In this document: in pieces, positions 1 through 6,091 of the stretch | Layout of the letters: each line of letters starts with the position of its first letter | How positions within the stretch are numbered: position 1 is the first letter of the stretch | Assembly (NCBI GenBank): GCA_964548955.1 | Contig: CAZJTP010000234.1 | Location: 1-6,186, forward strand | Direction of reading: 5' to 3' | DNA: 6,186 bases | Origin: GCA-020344555 sp964548955 | Lineage (GTDB): Bacteria > Planctomycetota > Phycisphaerae > UBA1845 | Program-made: the position numbers and the translations under genes | The notes under the pieces: model-generated | The model's input: the letters and a program-made list of their open reading frames with translations, nothing else | Told to the model about the DNA's origin: nothing | Databases searched by the model: none

Positions 1-98
1 GGCGACCGCCCGCGCGAAATGTCAAGGAGGGCTCGAATCAGCGATCCGAACGCCGTTCGCGTCGTGGAATCATCCCGAATCCGCGTTTATCCCTTAAG
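1..98 (+). repeat. Dispersed non-coding repeat, left copy (cut by window edge)
   Basis: This stretch matches the reverse complement of 5955-6054 over nearly its whole length, at roughly three quarters identity with two single-base gaps. The shared core GCGAAATGTCAAGG is at 14-27. Read in frame 1 it gives peptide fragments such as GDRPREMSRRAR, like GDRPCEMSREAR in the other copy, but it hits a stop at 100-102 and the mismatches are not concentrated at third codon positions. I therefore read it as an interspersed DNA repeat and not as a gene fragment under selection. It ends just before the promoter of the kinase gene. Confidence 0.7.
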
Positions 99-109
99 TT
101 GACGCTCAC
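99..109 (+). repeat. TTGACGCTCAC direct-repeat motif, first copy (second at 6174-6184)
   Basis: The 11-mer TTGACGCTCAC occurs at 99-109 and again at 6174-6184 in the same orientation. In both places it lies about 80-95 bases downstream of a GCGAAATGTCAAGG motif (14-27 and 6078-6091). The pair probably marks the two ends of one repeat unit. The TTG at 99 could be read as a start codon in frame with the kinase, but its recurrence as part of a repeat argues against that. Confidence 0.55.
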
Positions 110-136
110 CCATCGGTTCTCGATGCGCCGGCTCAA

Positions 137-165
137 TTGGACAGCTTTCCGCCGCCGATTACAAT
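137..165 (+). promoter_or_regulatory. Probable sigma70-type promoter of the kinase operon
   Basis: TTGGAC at 137-142 (a moderate -35) is followed after exactly 17 bases by TACAAT at 160-165 (five of six matches to the -10 consensus). The expected transcription start is about 171-173, immediately before the ATG at 174. The message would then be leaderless or nearly so, which agrees with the lack of a Shine-Dalgarno sequence upstream of that ATG. Called by eye from motif and spacing only. Confidence 0.55.
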
Positions 166-173
166 CGCGCCTA

Positions 174-1010
174 ATGGGTGTCAACATAGTTACTCTTGCA
201 TGGACGGCTAACCCTGTGGCGAAGAGGATTCCACCCAACCTGACCGCTCTCGGACGGCGATCACTGCCGCCTCGGATCGAAGTCCACGGGCAGATCTATA
301 CGCAGCGCTGCGTGTTCAAGAACGACTTCTTCGCCATTACGGCGTTGTACGAAGGAGACCGGGGCAAGGCCATTCTGAAGGTTCACCGCCAGGCGAGTTT
401 CCTGCTGATTCCTTTCGACTGGGTCGGGCGGTTGCTGGCGGTACGTGAGTGCGCCGCGTTTGAGCGACTAGACAATGTGGAGGGTGTGCCGAAGTTGATC
501 GGACGTTGGGGTCCGACGGGCCTCGTGCGGGAGTTCATCGACGGTCGCCCACTCGCCAGGGGTGACCACGTACCCGACGACTTTTTCGCCCGGCTGCGAT
601 TGTTGATTGACGTGATCCACAAGCGGGGCATGGCCTACGTCGACCTCGAGAAGTGCGAAAACGTGCTGGTGGGCGACGATGGGCGCCCTTATCTGTTTGA
701 CTTCCAGATTTCGTGGTATTTCCCACGCCGATGGGGTGGGGAGTTGTGGCCGGCTCGCACGCTTCGGCGATGTCTCCAGGCTGGAGATCATTACCATCTT
801 GTAAAGTTGCAGCGCCGAACCAGACCCGACCAGCTATCGGCGGAGCAGTTGGCGAACTCGTACAAAAGGCCGTGGTACGTTCACGTCCATCGGTTCGTCA
901 CCTGGCCGTTTACGTGGTGCCGCCGTCGCGTGCTTGACCGGATCGACCCGCGCCGGAAGAACGGCGAGCGAGGCCGGACAACCGAAGAGGAAATGGTTGG
1001 AGTTCTGTAA
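174..1010 (+). CDS. Kdo/WaaP-like or RIO-like small-molecule/protein kinase
   Basis: A 278-residue protein with a minimal eukaryotic-like kinase fold. Visible elements, numbered from the ATG at 174, are a VAIK-type lysine in AILKVH (K69), a helix-C glutamate in VRECAAF (E92) and a hinge near VREFIDG (119-124). The catalytic loop is MAYVDLEKCENVLV, with D157 as catalytic base and N163. The DFG position is replaced by DFQ (D176). This pattern is typical of the lipopolysaccharide (Kdo/WaaP) and RIO-related kinases. The substrate is unknown; phosphorylation of a cell-envelope sugar or of a protein are both possible. There is no signal peptide or membrane segment, so it should be cytoplasmic. The C-terminus is basic. 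Longer starts exist in frame (TTG 99, ATG 123), but they run through the repeat motif or the promoter, so 174 is preferred. It is followed after two bases by the next gene, implying one operon. Confidence 0.75.
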   Translation: MGVNIVTLAWTANPVAKRIPPNLTALGRRSLPPRIEVHGQIYTQRCVFKNDFFAITALYEGDRGKAILKVHRQASFLLIPFDWVGRLLAVRECAAFERLDNVEGVPKLIGRWGPTGLVREFIDGRPLARGDHVPDDFFARLRLLIDVIHKRGMAYVDLEKCENVLVGDDGRPYLFDFQISWYFPRRWGGELWPARTLRRCLQAGDHYHLVKLQRRTRPDQLSAEQLANSYKRPWYVHVHRFVTWPFTWCRRRVLDRIDPRRKNGERGRTTEEEMVGVL

Positions 1011-1012
1011 AG

Positions 1013-1534
1013 ATGCCTCTTGACGAGCTAAGCCGGGAGACAATCGAGGCTTTTCGCAGCTATGTGGAGGACTCGGTAGCGATTGACGATCGTTACGAGC
1101 CCGCTGAACGGCACGATCGTGAGGATGAGTCGATGCTGGCAACGCGTTTTGCGGCGGGGCCGGCCTGTTGGTTCGAGGTTGTGGTACGCCCGCTGATTCC
1201 GCAGATCCGCGTAGGATTCCTCACGAATGATCGCCAAGAGAGCGAGGAGATTGTGCAGGCGGTCCGGGATTCCGACCAGTCGATCGAGGCGTTCGTCGGG
1301 CTCGCATTCGGCGAGGCGGGCCTTGATTGGAAAGAGCCGCCAGTCGAGCACTACGACGAGGGTGACGGATACTTCCACTTTGCCACGCCGCTTGACCTGG
1401 ACGAGCTGCGCGACGTGGATCTTGACGAAATCCGCGCCAAGACGCTGCGCATGCTCGACGGCTACCTGATCGCATTCGGCCCGGCCATCGAACAGGGGGA
1501 GTTGGGCGCGGAAGACGAAGAAGACGAGGACTGA
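1013..1534 (+). CDS. Acidic conserved-looking protein of unknown function
   Basis: I do not recognise this 173-residue protein. It is strongly acidic and ends in a Glu/Asp tail (GAEDEEDED). A central segment, WFEVVVRPLIPQIRVGFLTND (53-73), looks like paired beta strands. It is followed by an E/Q-rich helix (SEEIVQAVRD), an SIEAFVGLAFG stretch, a second strand pair around YFHFATPLDL (120-129) and a C-terminal helix RAKTLRMLDGYLIAF (141-155). This alternating helix/strand layout with an acidic surface vaguely recalls YbjN or type III chaperone-like folds, but that is only a guess. The ATG at 1013 is two bases after the kinase stop; GGAG at 999-1002 inside the end of the kinase gene is a plausible ribosome binding site. 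Translational coupling with the kinase is likely, so it may be a partner or accessory of that enzyme. Confidence 0.7.
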   Translation: MPLDELSRETIEAFRSYVEDSVAIDDRYEPAERHDREDESMLATRFAAGPACWFEVVVRPLIPQIRVGFLTNDRQESEEIVQAVRDSDQSIEAFVGLAFGEAGLDWKEPPVEHYDEGDGYFHFATPLDLDELRDVDLDEIRAKTLRMLDGYLIAFGPAIEQGELGAEDEEDED

Positions 1535-1564
1535 CCCGCCCGCTTATGTGTATCCGCCGGGTAT

Positions 1565-1590
1565 CATGCCCAAACGTCAGCGCGGGCATG
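1565..1590 (+). terminator. Hairpin downstream of the kinase operon, possible terminator
   Basis: CATGCCC (1565-1571) and GGGCATG (1584-1590) form a 7-bp perfect stem with a 12-base loop, 31 bases past the stop of the acidic protein gene and followed by TGTTT. The T tract is short, so it is a weak intrinsic terminator at best, but the position between two convergent genes fits. Confidence 0.4.
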
Positions 1591-1616
1591 TGTTTCACCG
1601 CAGGGAGACATCCTCA

Positions 1617-1637
1617 GACGGCCCCGCTCGGTCCGTC
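1617..1637 (-). terminator. Hairpin overlapping the alaS stop, possible terminator
   Basis: On the minus strand GACGG (1637-1633) and CCGTC (1621-1617) pair, with an inner CC/GG pair and a GAGC loop, right at the TGA stop of alaS (1636-1638). No T-run follows, so if it terminates alaS it is not a classical rho-independent signal. Confidence 0.25.
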
Positions 1638-4600
1638 AGCCCAGCATCTTGCGTATCCACGTTTTCGCTTGGTCGAGTGCGGCTGGTAGACCGGCGGGAT
1701 CATTCCCGCCACCCTGGGCCATGTCTGGCCGGCCGCCGCCGCGTCCGCCGATAAGCGGAGCAATCTCCTTGATCAGGTCACCGGCTTTGATCCCCTTGCT
1801 CACCATGTCCTTACTGATCCCGGCGATAAGTGTCACCTTTCCGTCATCCGCCATGGCCAGCAGGACGGCTGATGCGCCGACCTTGTTGCGCACCCAGTCG
1901 ATCGCGCCGCGCAAGGCGTCGGCGGGAGCGCTGGGCACCTCACCGACGACGATCTTGGCGCCCCCGATGTCTTCGGCTGATTCCAGCAGCGATGCAACCC
2001 GATTCATCACCGCGTCGCCGGAGGCTGAGGCCGCCTGCTTTTGCTGCTTTCTGGCCTGTTTTTGCAGTTCGGCGATATGATCTTGCAACTCACGCCGCAC
2101 ACGGATGGAGATAGTGGCGTCGTTGACCTTTTTCTGAAACGCGGACAGCTTCGTGCTCAGGTCTTCGGATGTCCGCGCGGGCTCGACGCCAGCGTTTTTG
2201 TCCTGGCGAGAACCTTTGTGAGTTGGTTGATCCACGGGTTCACGCGACGCCGCGCAAGCTGAAGTATGCGGCTCGCCCCTGTCCGCTCCCTCACGGTCGC
2301 GGTTCGGGATTCTGTCCGCTCCCTTACGGTCGCGGTTCGGGATTCTGTCCGCTCCCTTACGGTCGCGGCTCTGATCTGGTCCGTCGCCGGGTGCTGGTGA
2401 ATCCGCGCGGGCCAAAGCCCGCGGCTCGCCGGGTGCCACTGGCGGCTTGTCCGCCAGTGCTGCTGCTTCGGCAAGCAGTGCTCGCCCATCTTCCTCCGCT
2501 TGTTTGGCGGCCTCGCCGGTGATCCCCACGAGGCGACGGATACCCTTGGCGACGGCCTCCTCGCTGATTAGGACGAACCGCTCAGCCTCACCGGTGTGCT
2601 TCAGGTGCGTCCCGCCGCAGAACTCGACGGGATGGTTCATCCACTTGGGATCCTTGGGATCAGCCAGCATCGCATCGATGTCCGCCCCGACGGACACCAC
2701 TCGAACCTTGTCCGGATACGTCTCGCCGAACACCGCCCGCAACGTGTTGATCTTGAGGGCGTCGTCCTTATCCGCATCCGGCTTGGTGTAGACAGGCAGG
2801 TCCTTTTCAATCAGGTCATTTACCAATCGCTCGATCCGATCGAGCTGTTCGGGGTCGACCAGCTTGTTATGCGAGAAGTCGAACCGCGTCTTCTCCGGAT
2901 CAACCAGTGACCCCTTCTGCTGAATATGATCCCCCAACACCTCCCGCAGCGCCCAGTTGAGCATGTGTGTGGAGGTGTGGTTCTTCATGGTGGGTCGGCG
3001 CGTGTCCTCAGATACAATTGCTCGGACCGGCTCGCGACGTCCCCGTTCAATTCGAAGTAGATGCTCGTGCGTGTCGCGAACCGCTCGAGCGAACTCCTCA
3101 GGGCGCTCGGATAGAGGAATTCCATCGTCGGGCACACTTGGCAGGGGTTCATTCAATGCGAGTTCATTGAACGGGTGTATTTCTCCTTCGATGCATCTAC
3201 CGATATGGGCCACAACACCATCGATTTCGCGGGTCTCCTCGACTTTGAATTCGCCTGACGGCGAGATAATCACTCCAACGTCTCCAGCCTGCCCCCCTTT
3301 CTCAGCATAGAATGGAGTTTTGTCGAGCACGAGTATACCTTGTTGTCCGGCGTAGATGGTGCCGTGCAAGAATACGCCTGATTCTGTTTGCACGCTCCTG
3401 AGAATGTGCGCCTCGGACTCGAAGGCGTCGTACCCAACGAACATGGATTTTGGTGCGTCTTGCCTCCAGAGCATGCCGCCGATATCAAATGTGACAGCAC
3501 GCGTGGAGCGTGCGCGCGATTTCTCGCGGGCTTCGGCCATTTGACGTTCGTACTCTTCGATATCAACTATCATTCCCCGTTCTTCAGCCATCAGCACGGT
3601 TAGGTCTATAGGAAATCCATACGTGTCATGGAGTACAAAGGCGATACCGCCCGGTATGACAAGGGGATGGGATTCTACTGAGTCATCCAATTCCTCGCTT
3701 GTTCCCAACTCGGAGGCGATCTCTTCCCGTTCGAACTGTTCCCAGTGCTCGCGGTAGTCGGCGGCTTCGTTGAACAGATAAATGCCGCGGTCGAGCGTCT
3801 TGAGAAACGATGCCTCCTCGTCGCGGATCAGTTCGGTTACGTGCTCGATGTTCTTTCCGCCGTGGGCGGAGCGAAGCTCAGGGAAGACGTCGGCCATGTG
3901 CTCAACGAACGGCTCGATCAGGTCGCACATGAACGGCTCGTGCATGTTCATGTATTGCCGGCCACAGCGCACGGCGCGGCGGAGGATGCGGCGCAGTACG
4001 TAGCCGCGACCCTCGTTGCTCGGGATCGCGCCGTCCGTCAGGGCGAACGTCAGGCAGCGAACGTGATCGGCGATGACGCGATAGGATACGTCGGTCATCA
4101 CCTGCTCGTGCGTTGGCGCCTTTTCCGAGCCGCGCCCAAATTCCGAGCCGCGCCCGTCAGGAAGCGGTCCTCGATCCACGCCGCAACTGTTAGAAATCGT
4201 TTCCGATTCCGAGCCGCGCCCAAATTCCGAGCCGCGACCGTGAGGAAGCGGTCCGTCAGTCGTGTCCGATCCGGATTGACCGTTGTCCGCCATCGGCAGA
4301 TCATCACCTTGGTACTCTTGCACATATCGCCCTGCGGCAGCGACGGATTCCTCGTTCCACAAGTACCGCGTGCTGCCATGGCGAGTCCAGGCTTTCTCCG
4401 CTGGGGACAACAAGTCCTGCTCCAACATTCGCCGAGTGGCATAGGATTTGAAATCATTCATCACGCGCTCCGGCGTCGTGTCGGCCGTGACCAGGACGTG
4501 GACGTGGTTTGTGCGAACATTCAGGGCGTGAATCGTCCAACCGCGGAATTGTGCGACCTCGCGAACCGTCGCTTGCACCACGCAGCGACGTTCCTCGTCC

Positions 4601-4818
4601 AGCACGACCGGTTTGTGCTTGAGTTGGATGAACTCATCCCGCTCGCGCCGGGCGTCGGTGTCGAGAAAGGGCACCCCCGGTGTGTTGTGCGTGCGGTCGA
4701 CGGAGCCGCGCTGACTACCGTGGAGCCATGTGCCGTAGGTGTGGAACGTAATCAGGTATGCGAGGGGGCCGCCGGGACCACACGACTTCTCCGCTCCCTT
4801 ACGGTCGCGGCTCTGTAT
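1636..4818 (-). CDS. alaS: Alanine--tRNA ligase, 3' part, in frame with an inserted RAYT domain and REP repeats
   Basis: This frame is open from the assembly gap to the TGA at 1636-1638. It first encodes a REP-associated transposase domain (4297-4764) and then a repeat-derived linker (about 4117-4257). Alanyl-tRNA synthetase resumes at VMTDVSYRVIADH (near 4100). AlaRS landmarks follow in normal order: motif 3 PSNEGRGYVLRRILRRAVR, IAFVLHDTYGFPIDLT, TPFYAEKGGQAGD, the editing-site HTSTH and FCGGTH zinc ligands that clear mischarged tRNA, a helical region, and a DHHA1 domain with GGRGGGRPDMAQGGG. A second repeat-derived insert of about 90 residues (about 2190-2460) separates the editing and DHHA1 domains. 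No stop or frameshift is visible, and all recognisable AlaRS motifs are intact. The upstream half lies at 4919-5690, beyond a gap of unknown size, so continuity is inferred. In-frame joining needs a true gap length of 3k+2. If the join fails, this is half of a disrupted gene. Confidence 0.85.
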   Translation of the reverse strand: MQSRDRKGAEKSCGPGGPLAYLITFHTYGTWLHGSQRGSVDRTHNTPGVPFLDTDARRERDEFIQLKHKPVVLDEERRCVVQATVREVAQFRGWTIHALNVRTNHVHVLVTADTTPERVMNDFKSYATRRMLEQDLLSPAEKAWTRHGSTRYLWNEESVAAAGRYVQEYQGDDLPMADNGQSGSDTTDGPLPHGRGSEFGRGSESETISNSCGVDRGPLPDGRGSEFGRGSEKAPTHEQVMTDVSYRVIADHVRCLTFALTDGAIPSNEGRGYVLRRILRRAVRCGRQYMNMHEPFMCDLIEPFVEHMADVFPELRSAHGGKNIEHVTELIRDEEASFLKTLDRGIYLFNEAADYREHWEQFEREEIASELGTSEELDDSVESHPLVIPGGIAFVLHDTYGFPIDLTVLMAEERGMIVDIEEYERQMAEAREKSRARSTRAVTFDIGGMLWRQDAPKSMFVGYDAFESEAHILRSVQTESGVFLHGTIYAGQQGILVLDKTPFYAEKGGQAGDVGVIISPSGEFKVEETREIDGVVAHIGRCIEGEIHPFNELALNEPLPSVPDDGIPLSERPEEFARAVRDTHEHLLRIERGRREPVRAIVSEDTRRPTMKNHTSTHMLNWALREVLGDHIQQKGSLVDPEKTRFDFSHNKLVDPEQLDRIERLVNDLIEKDLPVYTKPDADKDDALKINTLRAVFGETYPDKVRVVSVGADIDAMLADPKDPKWMNHPVEFCGGTHLKHTGEAERFVLISEEAVAKGIRRLVGITGEAAKQAEEDGRALLAEAAALADKPPVAPGEPRALARADSPAPGDGPDQSRDRKGADRIPNRDRKGADRIPNRDREGADRGEPHTSACAASREPVDQPTHKGSRQDKNAGVEPARTSEDLSTKLSAFQKKVNDATISIRVRRELQDHIAELQKQARKQQKQAASASGDAVMNRVASLLESAEDIGGAKIVVGEVPSAPADALRGAIDWVRNKVGASAVLLAMADDGKVTLIAGISKDMVSKGIKAGDLIKEIAPLIGGRGGGRPDMAQGGGNDPAGLPAALDQAKTWIRKMLG
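2280..2378 (-). repeat. Three tandem 33-bp REP-like units inside alaS
   Basis: Units begin at 2280, 2313 and 2346 and are near-identical; the last one diverges at its end. Each contains CCGCTCCCTTACGGTCGCGG or a one-base variant, an imperfect palindrome (CCGC and GCGG arms, inner CC/GG, TTAC loop). The 33-bp period is 11 codons, so the array stays in frame and is translated as repeated RDRKGADRIPN blocks. The same palindrome flanks the transposase domain at 4123-4254 and 4791-4813. Confidence 0.85.
2406..2459. repeat. Two adjacent perfect hairpin repeats of other families inside alaS
   Basis: CGCGGGC-CAAA-GCCCGCG (2406-2423) is a 7-bp perfect stem with a 4-base loop. CACTGGCGG-CTTGT-CCGCCAGTG (2437-2459) is a 9-bp perfect stem with a 5-base loop. 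They sit side by side, 28 bases from the 33-bp array, and are translated in alaS as roughly KPPVAPGEPRALARAD. I recall both palindromes as common interspersed repeats in planctomycetes, but cannot confirm copy number here. Together with the array they make a composite repeat island of three families. Confidence 0.75.
4123..4254 (+). repeat. Duplicated 48-bp REP-like repeat downstream of the RAYT domain
   Basis: Two 48-bp copies at 4123-4170 and 4207-4254 differ at only two positions and are separated by 36 bases, so the period is 84 bp (28 codons). Each carries CCGAGCCGCG twice, followed by the palindrome end (GAGGAAGCGG or CAGGAAGCGG). On the minus strand they are translated as GPLPHGRGSEFGRGSE and GPLPDGRGSEFGRGSE. 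Their orientation is opposite to the copy at 4791-4813, so the transposase domain lies between inverted repeats of the same family. Confidence 0.85.
4297..4764 (-). mobile_element. REP-associated tyrosine transposase (RAYT, Y1/HUH) domain fused inside alaS
   Basis: The translation starts LAYLITFHTYGTWLHG and continues with RGSVDRTHN and GVPFLDTDARR. It then has IHALNVRTNHVHVLV with the HUH-type HVH metal-binding pair (codons at 4498-4506), the ERVMNDFKSYATRRML helix, HGSTRYLW, and RYVQEYQ. In RYVQEYQ the first Tyr (codon 4324-4326), 58 residues after the second His, is the likely nucleophile. This is the RAYT branch of the Y1 transposases, single-strand DNA endonucleases that act on REP hairpins. 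The domain looks catalytically complete and full-length. It has no in-frame ATG, GTG or TTG near its N-terminus before the gap and no stop at its end; it reads straight into repeat-encoded peptide and then AlaRS. It could be independently translated only if a start lies inside the gap. Confidence 0.85.
4791..4813 (+). repeat. REP-like palindrome on the upstream side of the RAYT domain, at the gap edge
   Basis: CCGCTCCCTTACGGTCGCGG begins at 4791 and ends five bases before the N run. It is the same 20-mer found in the 2280-2378 array and inverted relative to the copies at 4123-4254. In the alaS frame it is read as QSRDRKGAEK. A high-copy repeat at this spot is a likely reason for the assembly break. 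Confidence 0.85.
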
Positions 4819-4918
4819 NNNNNNNNNNNNNNNNNNNNNNNNNNNNNNNNNNNNNNNNNNNNNNNNNNNNNNNNNNNNNNNNNNNNNNNNNNNNNNNNNN
4901 NNNNNNNNNNNNNNNNNN
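4819..4918. other. Assembly gap of 100 N
   Basis: Exactly 100 undetermined bases, the conventional placeholder for a gap of unknown length. It lies between alaS codon 257 (Val of NYDTDV, followed by a T that would begin the expected Phe codon) and the REP copy before the RAYT domain. The AlaRS segment expected next (about 20-30 residues leading to VMTDVSYRVIADH) is absent on the far side, so it probably lies in the gap. Confidence 0.95.
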
Positions 4919-5690
<772 letters not shown>

Positions 5691-5698
5691 GATGTTTG

Positions 5699-5703
5699 CC
5701 TCC
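5699..5703 (-). promoter_or_regulatory. Shine-Dalgarno site of alaS
   Basis: GGAGG on the minus strand with an 8-base spacer to the ATG at 5690-5688. This strong match fixes the alaS start over the upstream in-frame alternative at 5747. Confidence 0.75.
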
Positions 5704-5747
5704 GGCGGATTATTCTCCCGGTTCACGGAGCTTGCGACGAAACGCAC

Positions 5748-5799
5748 GTGGGACGGGCCTTCCAGCCTGTCTTATGATCGACAGGAAGGTCGGCCCCAC
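5748..5799. repeat. Long imperfect palindrome in the alaS leader
   Basis: The left arm begins GTGGGACGGGCCTTCC and ends in CCTGTC (5748-5771). The right arm reads GACAGGAAGGTCGGCCCCAC (5780-5799). They fold back on each other, with bulges, around the loop TTATGAT. It lies about 58 bases upstream of the alaS start. It is probably another interspersed REP-type repeat; if transcribed it would form a large stem in the alaS mRNA leader. I see no T-box-like element near it. Confidence 0.6.
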
Positions 5800-5954
5800 T
5801 GGTTCCGCCGAGCGGTTGAGGCTGCCGGCCGTACCGACGGTGCGGACCCGGATGCCCCTCACCACCTCTTGCGAATGAGCTTACCCGCAACACCACTTTA
5901 CCCTCAATGCGATCTTGGTCCAGTTTAACAGCTCGGAGCAGGTGGGTGGGTAAG
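5800..5954. other. Intergenic stretch without a recognisable gene
   Basis: No coding signal or RNA gene is apparent. The only structure seen is a 9-bp inverted repeat, AGCTTACCC at 5878-5886 and GGGTAAGCT at 5948-5956. Any alaS promoter should be within this part or the hairpin region, but I find no convincing -35/-10 pair on the minus strand. Confidence 0.4.
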
Positions 5955-6054
5955 CTTCATAGAGGTAAACACGGATTCGGCAGGGTTCCGCGGCGCAAAC
6001 GATGCCCGGATCGTTGAACCGAGCCTCCCTTGACATTTCGCACGGGCGATCGCC
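5955..6054 (-). repeat. Dispersed non-coding repeat, right copy, inverted relative to the left edge
   Basis: The reverse complement of this stretch aligns with 1-98 along its length (roughly three quarters identity). It carries the same GCGAAATGTCAAGG core, seen on the plus strand as its complement at 6028-6041. The two copies therefore bracket the whole gene block in opposite orientation. Short open frames crossing it are not accepted as genes. Confidence 0.7.
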
Positions 6055-6091
6055 CACACGGACTCGCCCCGCGAGTGGCGAAATGTCAAGG
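6028..6091. repeat. Head-to-head pair of the 14-bp repeat core around a GGGCGATCGCCC palindrome
   Basis: CCTTGACATTTCGC (6028-6041) and GCGAAATGTCAAGG (6078-6091) are a perfect 14-bp inverted repeat 36 bases apart. Inside are a perfect 12-bp palindrome GGGCGATCGCCC (6044-6055) and a 6-bp stem ACTCGC-CCC-GCGAGT (6062-6076). This doublet arrangement resembles the REPIN/BIME form of REP sequences. Confidence 0.7.

Noticed and set aside
99..173. N-terminal extension of the kinase from TTG at 99 or ATG at 123
   Set aside because: The TTG belongs to a repeated motif also present at 6174, and the promoter lies between 123 and 174, so an upstream start is unlikely.
38..238. Short minus-strand open frame over the left repeat and kinase start
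   Set aside because: It overlaps the repeat, the promoter and the kinase N-terminus, and has no ribosome binding site or recognisable product.
834..1598. Several minus-strand open frames across the kinase operon
   Set aside because: They are arginine/proline-rich shadows of the plus-strand genes, without ribosome binding sites or recognisable domains.
2280..2378. Tandem 33-bp units considered as a CRISPR array
   Set aside because: The units abut without spacers and are translated within alaS; they share their palindrome with scattered single copies.
4123..4254. 48-bp repeat, 36-bp spacer, 48-bp repeat considered as a mini CRISPR
   Set aside because: There are only two copies, the repeat is internally duplicated and belongs to the REP-like family, and there are no cas genes.
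4117..4818. AlaRS insertion considered as an intein
   Set aside because: No intein splicing motifs are visible (no Cys/Ser start block, no His-Asn end block); the domain is a Y1/HUH transposase, not a Hint or LAGLIDADG domain.
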